Positions 26,115 through 35,273 of a stretch of 64,000 bases of DNA are shown here, in pieces (position 1 is the first letter of the stretch; each line of letters opens with the position of its first letter). Origin of the DNA: Tenericutes bacterium HGW-Tenericutes-2 (GTDB lineage: Bacteria; Bacillota_I; Bacilli_A; Acholeplasmatales; Acholeplasmataceae); the NCBI GenBank assembly GCA_002839095.1, contig PGXL01000005.1:62001-126000 (forward strand), written 5' to 3'. The position numbers and the translations under genes are program-made. The notes under the pieces are model-generated. The model was given only the letters and a program-made list of their open reading frames with translations, was not told where the DNA came from and did not search any database.

Positions 26115-26981
26115 ATGGCAGTCGTATCAGCTAAAGAGATGTTATTAAAGGCACGCAAGGAAGGTTATGGCGTTGCACAAATCAATATTAACAATCTAGA
26201 ATGGATTAAAGCAGTTTTAACAACTGTAGAAGAACTTAAATCACCAGTTATCTTAGGCGTATCTGAGGGTGCAGCTAAATATATGGGCGGATATAAGACA
26301 GTAATGGCAATGGTTAGATCATTAGATGAATTTTATAATGTTACTGTTCCAATTGCAGTTCACCTAGACCATGGTACATATGAGGGTGCATACAAAGCGT
26401 TAAACGCTGGCTTCACTTCAATTATGTTTGATGGTTCTCATTACCCATTTGAAGAAAATCTTGCTAAGACAAAAGAAATCGTTGCAGCTTGTCATGCAAA
26501 GGGTGTATCCGTAGAAGCTGAAGTAGGTTCTATTGGTGGTGAAGAAGACGGTGTTGTTGGTATGGGCGAAGTTGCAGATCCAAAGGAATGTAAATTAATC
26601 GCTGAAACAGGTGTAGACATGTTTGCAGCTGGTATTGGTAACATTCACGGGAAATACCCAGCAAATTGGCCAGGACTTAGATTTGATGTGCTTCAAACAG
26701 TATCTGATGTAACAGGTGGAGTTCCACTAGTCTTACACGGTGGTACTGGTATTCCAGCGGAAATGGTTAAAAAAGCGATTTCTATGGGTGTATCAAAGAT
26801 TAATGTCAACACTGAACTTCAATTAGAATTCGCAGCAGCTACAAGAAAGTATATTGAAGCTGGTAAGGATTTAGAAGGTAAAGGATTTGACCCAAGAAAG
26901 CTTCTTGCTCCAGGATATGAAGCAATGAAGAAAGTTATTAAAGAAAAAATTGAGATGTTCGGTTCTGCAAATAAAGCATAA
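26115..26981 (+). CDS. fba: Class II fructose-bisphosphate aldolase
   Basis: Cleaves fructose 1,6-bisphosphate in glycolysis using zinc. The protein has 288 residues. Zinc- and substrate-binding blocks are visible: VHLDHGTYE, EAEVGSIGGEEDG, GNIHGKYP and LVLHGGTGIP. Class II (Bacillus FbaA-type) fits. The start follows AAGGAGG. Expression is probably carbon-regulated through the upstream cre-like site. Confidence 0.95.
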   Translation: MAVVSAKEMLLKARKEGYGVAQININNLEWIKAVLTTVEELKSPVILGVSEGAAKYMGGYKTVMAMVRSLDEFYNVTVPIAVHLDHGTYEGAYKALNAGFTSIMFDGSHYPFEENLAKTKEIVAACHAKGVSVEAEVGSIGGEEDGVVGMGEVADPKECKLIAETGVDMFAAGIGNIHGKYPANWPGLRFDVLQTVSDVTGGVPLVLHGGTGIPAEMVKKAISMGVSKINVNTELQLEFAAATRKYIEAGKDLEGKGFDPRKLLAPGYEAMKKVIKEKIEMFGSANKA

Positions 26982-26994
26982 GTAGGTGATTGAT

Positions 26995-27546
26995 ATGCGT
27001 GATGAAAGAGTTTATCACGAGTATGCCAATTGGAAAATTGAAAATCATGATTTATTAAAATATTTGGTTGAGAGTAATTCCGATTTGATTATTCGTTTTA
27101 AGCATGTCATCGACGTTATTGATCATTTATATGATAGATTAATTGATGATGTAACCTATACAGATGAAGAAGATCAAATCTTTGAAACAGGATTTTTCTA
27201 CATGGTTGATCAAATCGAAGAAATCGTGAAGTTACTCAAAAAATCATATGCTAATAACGTTAAGGATCTTGAATCTAGAGCGAAGGATGTCAATTTATTG
27301 CTATCTGCGATAGATTTTCAAAATGAACTTTTAGGTGTTGAAAATTTCGAACAGAAGGATATGGACAAACTCGTAGAGTTTGAACAAGACGTTCTTAAGA
27401 AATTAGAAAACAAAGAAGAGATTCCCTTAGACATGTTTTCAAAGCTAGATGAAATGACATATGAGATGTTTCAAAAGCTAGAAGTCGAGTATTTTCCGAT
27501 TAACGATATCTTCTTAGAGATTGCAGATGAATTAGGTATACTATAA
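26995..27546 (+). CDS. Hypothetical acidic helical protein
   Basis: A protein of about 183 residues that I do not recognise. It is rich in Asp, Glu, Lys and Leu, predicted mostly alpha-helical, with no signal peptide or membrane segment. The start at ATG 26995 is preferred because TAGGTG lies six bases before it; a GTG nine bases upstream overlaps that site. It follows fba by 13 bp, so it is co-transcribed, and a strong terminator ends the unit. Confidence 0.75.
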   Translation: MRDERVYHEYANWKIENHDLLKYLVESNSDLIIRFKHVIDVIDHLYDRLIDDVTYTDEEDQIFETGFFYMVDQIEEIVKLLKKSYANNVKDLESRAKDVNLLLSAIDFQNELLGVENFEQKDMDKLVEFEQDVLKKLENKEEIPLDMFSKLDEMTYEMFQKLEVEYFPINDIFLEIADELGIL

Positions 27547-27550
27547 ATGA

Positions 27551-27575
27551 AAAGAGCGACCCTAGGTCGCTCTTT
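27551..27575. terminator. Bidirectional terminator between convergent genes
   Basis: Eleven perfect pairs AAAGAGCGACC/GGTCGCTCTTT with a CTA loop (27551-27561 with 27565-27575). It lies between the fba unit and the convergent SDR gene, whose stop codon overlaps its end. The T run is weak on both sides. Confidence 0.8.
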
Positions 27576-28509
27576 ATTCTTTATTGTGCGCTTGTAACCA
27601 TGCAACTGTTTCTTTAATTGTTTTTGTAAATGGTGTCAATTCAGATAAAAGATATTTTTTCATTTTATGATTGCTATAGTGATAGTTATCTTGAATAGCT
27701 GAAATCATCATTTGTGAGTATTTTGGAGTAAATAACACAGCAAGTCGTGCTATAAATGATGGAATAGGTATAATAAATTTTTTAGTGTTGGTAGCATCCT
27801 CGATTGCTTCATAAAGTTGATGGATGGTTTGATCTGTATTGGATAGAATGATATGATCAATAAGATTTGAATTTGAAGCGATTACGATTGCCTTAGCAAC
27901 GTCAGATACATCAATAAAGTTATAGCCACCCTTTAAGGAAAAGACGACACGGTGCTTCATCACATTTAATATCTCTCTACCAGCTGCAGATGGTTTATAG
28001 TCATTGATTCCAATAACAGCAGAAGGATATAGAATCATCGCGTTTAAACCTAATTGAATTTGATTTAAAATATAATCGGTAGCTAAGGCCTTTGATTTAG
28101 CATAATAGGTTTTTAATTTTTTAGGATTAATCTCAAGAGGTTCTGAAACAATACCTCTTTTCTTTTTGGGTATAGCGTCAACTGATGAAATATAGATGAG
28201 ACGGTTATTTTTTCTTAAGCATAAATCAGAGATTCTTTTCGTTCCTTGATAATTGGTTCTAAAGCTTTGATATTTTTCTTTGTTTAATAAATCAATAAAT
28301 CCAGCACAGTGAATGACAATATCCTTTTCATGTATAGATTCATCTAAAAAGTTAAGACTAAAAACATCTCCTATTTTGATATCAATAGGAAGATCCTTTA
28401 GTGAGTCGTCATATTTTCTAACCAATACCCGGACTTCCTTATTTAAGCTAACTAGATACTTAACTACATTGTTTCCGATGTGACCGGTTGCACCTGTAAC
28501 GATATACAT
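27574..28509 (-). CDS. NAD(P)-dependent epimerase/reductase (extended SDR)
   Basis: A 311-residue extended short-chain dehydrogenase. The N-terminal Rossmann loop reads TGATGHIG. A catalytic Tyr-x-x-x-Lys appears as YYAKSK, and the serine before it lies in YISSVDA. The C-terminal half is typical of dihydroflavonol-reductase or sugar-epimerase relatives. The substrate cannot be read from sequence. AAAGGTGA precedes the start. It is transcribed alone, divergently from the aldehyde dehydrogenase gene, and TATAAT-like boxes for both directions lie in the 75-bp gap. Confidence 0.82.
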   Translation of the reverse strand: MYIVTGATGHIGNNVVKYLVSLNKEVRVLVRKYDDSLKDLPIDIKIGDVFSLNFLDESIHEKDIVIHCAGFIDLLNKEKYQSFRTNYQGTKRISDLCLRKNNRLIYISSVDAIPKKKRGIVSEPLEINPKKLKTYYAKSKALATDYILNQIQLGLNAMILYPSAVIGINDYKPSAAGREILNVMKHRVVFSLKGGYNFIDVSDVAKAIVIASNSNLIDHIILSNTDQTIHQLYEAIEDATNTKKFIIPIPSFIARLAVLFTPKYSQMMISAIQDNYHYSNHKMKKYLLSELTPFTKTIKETVAWLQAHNKE

Positions 28510-28584
28510 ATCTCACCTTTTGCGTAACATAATATGATTATAACAAAAAAAGTGCTATTATAAATACTGATGGAGGTAAGATGA

Positions 28585-29949
28585 ATGAATTATCAACTTG
28601 TATTAGACAAACACCACTTATTTTTTAAAGCGCATCATACAAAAAGCTATGAATTTAGATTAGACGCTCTAAAGCGATTAAAGGAAGCTATTCTAACCTA
28701 TGAGGAAGAAATAAAAGACGCACTAAAAAAGGATTTAAATAAAAGTGAGTTTGAATCTTTTCTAACTGAAATAGGAATTACAATTTTAGAGATTAATGAG
28801 GTCATGAAAAATTTAAAGAGATGGATGAAGCCTAAAAAGGTTAAAACTCCAATCACATTATTCCATGCTAAAAGCTATATTTATCAAGAGCCCTATGGAA
28901 CTGTTTTTATCATGTCACCATGGAACTATCCATTTCAATTAGCTATCTCACCCTTGATTGGTGTGATTGCTGCAGGAAATACAGCGATTATTAAGATGAG
29001 TCATGATTCACCAGAAACATCTAAAGTCATTCACAAGATGATAAGTGAAATATTTCCGGATGATTTTGTATCGGTATTTACTGGTGGTCTAGAAGAAAGT
29101 AAGGCATTACTTAAACTAAAGTATGACTATATCTTTTTTACTGGAAGTACAGCTGTTGGGAAGATTGTCATGAGTGAAGCGAGTAAAAATCTAATTCCAG
29201 TAACACTTGAACTAGGTGGAAAGAGTCCCGCAATTATCGATGAAACTGTAGACCTTGACCTGACTGCGAAAAGAATAGCTTATGGGAAGTTTATCAATGC
29301 AGGGCAAACCTGTATTGCACCAGATTATATTTTAATCAAGGAAGAACTCAAAAATGAATTTTTAAAACAAATTAAAAAGCATATAGAATCTTGGTTTGGA
29401 GAAGACCCCTTAAGCCACCCTGATTACCCAAAAATTATTAACGAGAAAAATCATCAAAGACTCCTTTCACTAATAGAAAATGAAACAGTCCTTCTTGGGG
29501 GAGGATTTAATAAGGATAAAATTGAACCAACCATACTCAACCATATAACAAGGAATTCAAGGGTCATGCACGAAGAAATATTTGGTCCAATTCTACCATT
29601 AATAACCTATAAAAATGACGATGAATTAATCACTGAAATTGAATGGTTTGAAAAGCCACTCGCACTATACTTATTTACGAAAAATAAAAATCTAGAAAAA
29701 AAGATTATTGAAGAACTCTCCTTTGGAGGAGCGACTATTAATGATACGTTAATGCATTTTGGAAATAAAAACATTCCATTTGGAGGTGTAGGATCCAGTG
29801 GAATGGGAAGCTATCACGGATATAAAAGCTTTGAGACATTCAGTCATGCAAAAGGCGTTGTGAAGCGTTCTACCGTGATCGACTTAGACTTTAGATATCC
29901 ACCTTATACCAAAAAGAAACTAGGATTACTCAAAAAATTCATCAAGTAA
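28585..29949 (+). CDS. Aldehyde dehydrogenase (class 3 type)
   Basis: Oxidises aldehydes to acids with NAD(P). The protein has 454 residues, matching the shorter class 3/fatty-aldehyde group. Key elements are SPWNYPFQLAISPLIG (cofactor site), FTGSTAVGKIV, the catalytic Glu in LELGGKSP, and the catalytic Cys in NAGQTCIAPD. GFGGVGSSG-like residues near the end appear as PFGGVGSSGMG. A GGAGGT site lies seven bases upstream. It is a single gene bounded by a terminator. Confidence 0.9.
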   Translation: MNYQLVLDKHHLFFKAHHTKSYEFRLDALKRLKEAILTYEEEIKDALKKDLNKSEFESFLTEIGITILEINEVMKNLKRWMKPKKVKTPITLFHAKSYIYQEPYGTVFIMSPWNYPFQLAISPLIGVIAAGNTAIIKMSHDSPETSKVIHKMISEIFPDDFVSVFTGGLEESKALLKLKYDYIFFTGSTAVGKIVMSEASKNLIPVTLELGGKSPAIIDETVDLDLTAKRIAYGKFINAGQTCIAPDYILIKEELKNEFLKQIKKHIESWFGEDPLSHPDYPKIINEKNHQRLLSLIENETVLLGGGFNKDKIEPTILNHITRNSRVMHEEIFGPILPLITYKNDDELITEIEWFEKPLALYLFTKNKNLEKKIIEELSFGGATINDTLMHFGNKNIPFGGVGSSGMGSYHGYKSFETFSHAKGVVKRSTVIDLDFRYPPYTKKKLGLLKKFIK

Positions 29950-29953
29950 AAAG

Positions 29954-29976
29954 TAGAGACTCGACAAGAGTCTCTA
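29954..29976. terminator. Terminator between aldehyde dehydrogenase and the convergent ABC gene
   Basis: TAGAGACTC/GAGTCTCTA (29954-29962 with 29968-29976), loop GACAA. An A-rich flank on the left and a T-rich flank on the right allow use in both directions. Confidence 0.75.
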
Positions 29977-32226
29977 TTCATTTCTTAAGCATAAAATTGG
30001 ATCTTTATTTGAAGCTATTCTTGCTGGTATAATACCACTAAAACTAGTTAATATCACATTAATTAACACGAGGATAAGTGCATAGGGGAAGAATAAATAG
30101 GCAAGATGATCAATCATCGTTATGGATTTTAAGAATATATTGAGTAATGGAATGATGAGATAGGATAGCATGATTCCTAGTGCTCCTGAAAATATTCCAA
30201 TCATTAAAGTCTCTGAATAGAAAATATTTTTAATATCATTTTTTCTCGCACCAATGCTTCTTAAAATTCCTATTTCCTTAGTTCTTTCAATAACAGAAGT
30301 ATAGGTCATTATTCCAATCATTAGATTAGATATAAGTAGCGCGATACCAGAGAACACAATTAGAATTATCGTTACAGAATCGATAGCACTTCGCATCGTT
30401 GCTAATCCAATACCGGCAAGATCTAGAGGTTCAATTGCTTGGTTGATTGATACTGTATTGTTATAAGCTTTTAAATATTCCATAATTAAATCTTTATCTG
30501 AAAATGTTTTTGAGTAGAATACATAGGCTAGTGGATATGTCGCGTAACCAAGATTTCTAAGCGCCGTATCCTTTGTTGTTTGAGTGAGTACGGTGTTATC
30601 AATAACGTTGGTGTTAGATGCGATTTGGGCAATAACGATATCTGAATTTGAAGAGTCATCTATAATATGATTTGCTAAATGATTACTATAAAATACACCA
30701 GTACGCAGATAATCGATGTTGAATTTTTCTTGAATACGCATGATACCTACAATTTCAACTTCAATAGCATCCAAAGAATTATAAACATCTTGAATTGAAT
30801 TCTTTATATAATTTGTTCCTGATAAGGTATACATCTGATTGTTTGGAATCCATTTAAGCTTTAGACCCAAAAGTTCATCAAAGCTAATTGGATCATCACC
30901 GTTAAATCCAAGTGATTCTGCAATATCCTTTGATAGTCTATTGTATCTATCTAGGGTGATGATTGCCTCAAACGCATTAGATTCAATCATTCTACCTTTA
31001 ATAATTTCAAAGTTTTCTGTGATATAGGCTTCACTCACATCAAGTTCCTTAATGATGGTTCCAGGATTGACTAATGATCCATCGTTTTCAATAATAAAAT
31101 TACTTTGAATCTTATAGTTGAAATGAATATGTTCATAAATCTCAGGATTCATGTTTTTAACATATTCAAAGTATGCAGGAGTCAGCGTATTAATCGTTTG
31201 AAACTCATATTGTATATTTCTTGGATACGCGATTTCATCATCGGGAAAAGCATTCAAATTGGGACGATAGGACTCATCAAATAGGGGTACTACAAATGAT
31301 ACTCTATCGACTTGAATTGGGAAGGCATTAAGGGTTTCAATTTTTCTTTCCTCAACAAACCTATTATACCCAAACGCAACAGCAAGCACTAGTGTAATTC
31401 CGATGACACCAATACTAGCAGCAAGAGAAGTGAGTATTGTTCGAAATCTTCTCTTCATTAAATTTAGAAAGCTCAGCTTAAACGAAGTTAAAAATGACAT
31501 CCTAGCTGTTTTTTCTTCTTTTGTTTCAGTGATATTCTTTTTTGGAGATGGTATATTTAGCTTTTTATCAATGAGTATTCCACTATCTAGGGTAATAATT
31601 TGGTTACTATATTCGGTAGCTAATTTAATGTTATGAGTAACCATAACAACCAATCTATCCTTAGCAATATCCTTTAATAATTCCATTATTTCTAAGCTTG
31701 ATTCATGATCGAGTGACCCTGTTGGTTCATCTGCAAGTATAACTTTTGGGTCATTGATTAATGCTCTAGCAATTGATGCTCTTTGTTGCTGTCCACCAGA
31801 TAATTGATTTGGTTTTTTATTGAGCTTATCCTTTAAGCCAACAGCAATCAATATCTCCTTCGCTTTATCTAATGCATTTTTTTGTTCATATCCAGCAATG
31901 GATAAAGGAAGAGCTATGTTTTGAATTATACTTAAATGCGGAATCAAATAATAATTTTGAAAAACAAAACCAATTTTTTGATTTCTATAGGTATCCCACT
32001 CATGATCGGTATAGGATTTTGTATTTTGATTATTGAAAAATAAATCTCCGCTTGATGCGTGATCTAATCCACCAATCATATTTAAAAGCGTTGTTTTCCC
32101 ACATCCTGAGGGACCTACAATAGACACAAACCCAGAAGATTCAAAATCTAAATGAATACCACTTAAGGCAACAACCTTTTCATCTTCAGTTATGTATTCC
32201 TTCGAGATATTTAACAGTTTAATCAT
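29974..32226 (-). CDS. MacB-like ABC transporter (ATPase fused to FtsX-type permease)
   Basis: A protein of about 750 residues joining an ATPase and a permease. The N-terminal ATPase carries Walker A GPSGCGKTT, signature LSGGQQQR and Walker B ADEPTGSLD. Then come one membrane segment (near 265-290), a large extracellular domain of about 300 residues, and three C-terminal membrane segments with the FtsX-type block TKEIGILRSIGARK. MacB-type machines move lipoproteins, peptides or toxins by mechanical transmission, not by channelling. Gene symbol is not assigned. ATG 32226 is preferred over GTG 32235 because AAAGGTGG lies five bases before it. Confidence 0.88.
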   Translation of the reverse strand: MIKLLNISKEYITEDEKVVALSGIHLDFESSGFVSIVGPSGCGKTTLLNMIGGLDHASSGDLFFNNQNTKSYTDHEWDTYRNQKIGFVFQNYYLIPHLSIIQNIALPLSIAGYEQKNALDKAKEILIAVGLKDKLNKKPNQLSGGQQQRASIARALINDPKVILADEPTGSLDHESSLEIMELLKDIAKDRLVVMVTHNIKLATEYSNQIITLDSGILIDKKLNIPSPKKNITETKEEKTARMSFLTSFKLSFLNLMKRRFRTILTSLAASIGVIGITLVLAVAFGYNRFVEERKIETLNAFPIQVDRVSFVVPLFDESYRPNLNAFPDDEIAYPRNIQYEFQTINTLTPAYFEYVKNMNPEIYEHIHFNYKIQSNFIIENDGSLVNPGTIIKELDVSEAYITENFEIIKGRMIESNAFEAIITLDRYNRLSKDIAESLGFNGDDPISFDELLGLKLKWIPNNQMYTLSGTNYIKNSIQDVYNSLDAIEVEIVGIMRIQEKFNIDYLRTGVFYSNHLANHIIDDSSNSDIVIAQIASNTNVIDNTVLTQTTKDTALRNLGYATYPLAYVFYSKTFSDKDLIMEYLKAYNNTVSINQAIEPLDLAGIGLATMRSAIDSVTIILIVFSGIALLISNLMIGIMTYTSVIERTKEIGILRSIGARKNDIKNIFYSETLMIGIFSGALGIMLSYLIIPLLNIFLKSITMIDHLAYLFFPYALILVLINVILTSFSGIIPARIASNKDPILCLRNE

Positions 32227-32295
32227 ATATGCCACCTTTTACATTAATCTTATTATATATTGAATTGATGAAAGAGTCTATCATTTGCCTTATTG

Positions 32296-32324
32296 TTTAC
32301 TTTTGTTAGATACAGTATTATAAT
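32296..32324 (+). promoter_or_regulatory. Promoter of the lipoprotein gene
   Basis: TTTACT (32296-32301), 17 bases, TATAAT (32319-32324). Confidence 0.55.
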
Positions 32325-32348
32325 GAATGTAAGAAAGAGGTGAACCCT

Positions 32349-33398
32349 TTGAAAAAAATAATATTGTTCTTGGTTGGTTTATTTGTTACATTTGGACTTG
32401 CGGCTTGTAACAGTTCAAATATTGGGGAATTCCCAACATTTAATGAAAAGGATGCAGTAGAATTAAGCGCATCAGAAATGGTAGCTCTATTTGAAAATAT
32501 TGACTATTCTAGTGTTGACAGTGAGTCAGTTAGAATGAGCATTAAAGGTTACTTTCATACAATTGATGAGTATACAGAAGGTTCTTATTCATCCTATAAT
32601 GAAGTTAAACTTGATATTGATGCAGTCTTATATGCACTAGTAAGTGAACAAGTCAATGAATCAAAACTATTTGCAGAAGCAACAATTGATTTTTATTCTA
32701 AGGATGAAGAAACCGGATCATATTGGGGGAATTATTCTAACGAAATGAGTCTTGTTGGTGATGCTGGCGTTTATTTTTACAATCAATACATGTACATGAA
32801 TGTCAATATGACAGCTGTTGAAGATGGCGAAGAAGAATCAGCAGTATTTAAACAAAGAATGAGACAACAAGTTACTCAAGCAATGTGGGATGAAGCATTT
32901 AGCATGGCTGACCCTGACGCAATCGATGAAATCATGCCTATTCCTCAAGAATATCTAGATATGCTTCAAAATGGTGACCTCGATGAAATTATGGATGCTA
33001 TTCCAAACTTAAAGGTATATAAGAATGGAAATACTTATAGCATCGTATTCTCAGTTAACAAACAAGGTATTTTAGATTCAATGTTAGATGTTGCGGTTGC
33101 AGTAATGGCAGAAGTTGATCCAGAAATGTCTTTAGCAGATATTACTGAAATGGTCAATGAAGCGAAAACAGAAATGAATAGAGTTGTTGATGAACTCTCA
33201 TTTGATTTTGTAATCTCAATTACTGAAAATAAGATTACTAAGCTTGCAATCTCTTTAGTATTCTTGTCTGAGGAAGAAGATATTGATATTGATATGACAT
33301 TAATTATTGATATTAATGCAGAACTTCCTAAATTCCCTACTGATTTTGAATCATATGAAATCGTTGATGAACCGGGACAAGGTGTTTTTGATAATTAA
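32349..33398 (+). CDS. Lipoprotein of unknown function
   Basis: A 349-residue lipoprotein with lipobox LAAC (Cys20). The mature part is acidic. It has alternating beta-strand-like segments and a later helical region (about 150-290) rich in Glu and Met. I recognise no domain. The start is taken as TTG 32349, six bases after GAGGTG, because it gives a canonical signal peptide; GTG 32340 overlaps that site. It has its own promoter and terminator, divergent from the MacB-like gene. Confidence 0.75.
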   Translation: MKKIILFLVGLFVTFGLAACNSSNIGEFPTFNEKDAVELSASEMVALFENIDYSSVDSESVRMSIKGYFHTIDEYTEGSYSSYNEVKLDIDAVLYALVSEQVNESKLFAEATIDFYSKDEETGSYWGNYSNEMSLVGDAGVYFYNQYMYMNVNMTAVEDGEEESAVFKQRMRQQVTQAMWDEAFSMADPDAIDEIMPIPQEYLDMLQNGDLDEIMDAIPNLKVYKNGNTYSIVFSVNKQGILDSMLDVAVAVMAEVDPEMSLADITEMVNEAKTEMNRVVDELSFDFVISITENKITKLAISLVFLSEEEDIDIDMTLIIDINAELPKFPTDFESYEIVDEPGQGVFDN

Positions 33399-33409
33399 TA
33401 AAAAGTGAT

Positions 33410-33436
33410 AAAGTGTCCAGTTGGACACTTTTTCTT
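33410..33436 (+). terminator. Terminator after the lipoprotein gene
   Basis: AAAGTGTCC/GGACACTTT (33410-33418 with 33423-33431), AGTT loop, then TTTTCTTT. Confidence 0.88.
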
Positions 33437-33450
33437 TAGAAAAATCAATA

Positions 33451-33480
33451 AAAAAAGGAACCTTTCATATAGGTTCCTTT
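33451..33480 (-). terminator. Terminator of the lysS operon
   Basis: AAAGGAACCT/AGGTTCCTTT (33454-33463 with 33471-33480). On the minus strand the stem is followed by a run of T residues (the A run at 33451-33456). It ends the tilS-hpt-ftsH-rqcP-lysS direction. Confidence 0.85.
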
Positions 33481-33487
33481 GTCTTTA

Positions 33488-34972
33488 TTAACGATGCTTT
33501 AAATGTGGAAATAAGATAACATCTCTAATATTTGGAGTATTTGTTAATAGCATAACAAATCTATCAATACCAATACCAAGTCCACCAGTAGGTGGCATAC
33601 CATATTCTAGAGATTCAACGAAGTCAACATCCATCTCAGATGCTTCATCGTTTCCTAATGCTTTTTCTTTAACCTGATTTTCAAATCTTTCTCTTTGATC
33701 GATTGGATCGTTTAATTCAGAGAACGCATTCGCATATTCACTCTTGTTAATAAACAATTCGAAGCGATCTGTAAATCTTGGATCCTTTTCATTTTTCTTA
33801 GCAAGTGGAGATATTTCAATTGGATGTCCATAAACCATGGTTGGTTGGATAATTACATCTTCACAATACTTTTCAAAGAATGCTTCAACGATATGACCAT
33901 AGCTGAAATGCTTTTCAACATGGATATTATGAGCCTTAGCATGTGCCTTCGCTTCATCTAATGTTAAAGGTTGCCAGAAGTCTACTCCTGATAATTCCTT
34001 AACAGCATCAACCATATGCCATCTCTTCCAAGGACGTCCCATTTCAATCGTTGTTCCATTGAAATCTACAGTAAATGTACCAAGTGTTTCATAGGTTACA
34101 GTAGATAAACATTCCTCAACTAAATCCATCATACCTTCCATATCTGAATATGCAAGATAAGCTTCGATTGTAGTAAATTCTGGATTATGCTTAGCATCCA
34201 TTCCTTCGTTTCTAAATAATCTACCAATTTCATAAACAGCTTCAAGTCCACCAACGATTAATCTCTTTAATGGTAACTCAGTAGCTATTCTTAAATAAAA
34301 GTCCATATCAAGCGTATTATGATGGGTAACGAATGGTCTAGCAGCAGCTCCACCTAAAATTGAATGTAGTACTGGAGTCTCAACTTCGATAAATCCTTTA
34401 TCATCAAAGAATTTTTGGATTGCGCGAATAATTCTTGGTCTAAGCAGTGCAACTCTCTTTGATTCTTCATTAACGATTAAATCAACATAACGACGACGTC
34501 TAGCCTCTTCCTTATCCTGTAGGCCATGGAATTTGTCTGGTAGTGGACGAAGTGCCTTTGTTAAGTGAGTGAACTCAGTAGCTTTCACAGTGAGTTCATT
34601 TGTTTTCGTTCTAAAAACGATACCCTTGATACCAACGATATCTCCTAAATCTGCAGATTTAAATACTTCATACATAGACTCACCAATCATATCAGATCTT
34701 ACATAGACTTGAATTTGTCCATCACGATCTTGTAGATTCATGAAGCCTGCTTTACCTTGACCACGCTTTAGCATGATACGACCTGCAATAGATACTTCCT
34801 TATGCATGGTTTCTAGTGTATCATGATCAAATCCATCGAATTGATCAAAAATATCCTTTGATGAATGTGTTCTGTCATATTTATGACCGAAAGGGTCTAC
34901 ACCTTTATTTTTTAATTCTTGTGCCTTCTCACGACGCACGATTTGTTGTTCTTTTAAGTCTTCTGGATACAT
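33488..34972 (-). CDS. lysS: Lysyl-tRNA synthetase (class II)
   Basis: Charges tRNA-Lys. The protein has 494 residues, normal for class II LysRS. The N-terminal OB-fold domain includes [16 protein letters not shown]. Motif 2 reads [15 protein letters not shown] and motif 3 [13 protein letters not shown]. The AGGAGGG site lies seven bases upstream. It follows ftsH and rqcP on the minus strand as in Bacillus, where lysS also lies downstream of that region. No T-box is present. Confidence 0.96.
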   Translation of the reverse strand: MYPEDLKEQQIVRREKAQELKNKGVDPFGHKYDRTHSSKDIFDQFDGFDHDTLETMHKEVSIAGRIMLKRGQGKAGFMNLQDRDGQIQVYVRSDMIGESMYEVFKSADLGDIVGIKGIVFRTKTNELTVKATEFTHLTKALRPLPDKFHGLQDKEEARRRRYVDLIVNEESKRVALLRPRIIRAIQKFFDDKGFIEVETPVLHSILGGAAARPFVTHHNTLDMDFYLRIATELPLKRLIVGGLEAVYEIGRLFRNEGMDAKHNPEFTTIEAYLAYSDMEGMMDLVEECLSTVTYETLGTFTVDFNGTTIEMGRPWKRWHMVDAVKELSGVDFWQPLTLDEAKAHAKAHNIHVEKHFSYGHIVEAFFEKYCEDVIIQPTMVYGHPIEISPLAKKNEKDPRFTDRFELFINKSEYANAFSELNDPIDQRERFENQVKEKALGNDEASEMDVDFVESLEYGMPPTGGLGIGIDRFVMLLTNTPNIRDVILFPHLKHR

Positions 34973-35027
34973 AAAATAACCCTCCTAATCCAAGATATTA
35001 TATCATAAGAAAAGCCATAATAATATA

Positions 35028-35273
35028 TTATGGCCGTTTTTCTTCCGTTAAAAGTTCATACATAAGCTCATCTTTTTTCAAAACAAGGCTTGTAACTTTG
35101 ACCTTAATGATTTTTAATCCCAAGTAAAGTGTTAAGACATCATTTTCTTTAACAGTAGCAGATGGCTTAGCAATTTTACCGTTGATTTCAACCTTTTCTT
35201 TTTCAGCAGCCTCTTTAGCGATGGTGCGTCTTTTAATAATACGAGCAACCTTTAAATATTTATCAAGCCGCAT
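35028..35273 (-). CDS. S4-domain RNA-binding protein, RqcP/Hsp15 type
   Basis: An 81-residue protein that is essentially one S4 RNA-binding domain ([30 protein letters not shown]). In Bacillus the homologue RqcP (YabO) binds the 50S subunit with tRNA and RqcH and supports alanine tailing of stalled nascent chains. Its place beside ftsH, tilS and hpt matches the Bacillus neighbourhood. It overlaps the ftsH end by 11 bp and has no strong ribosome binding site, so it is probably translated by coupling. Confidence 0.85.
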   Translation of the reverse strand: MRLDKYLKVARIIKRRTIAKEAAEKEKVEINGKIAKPSATVKENDVLTLYLGLKIIKVKVTSLVLKKDELMYELLTEEKRP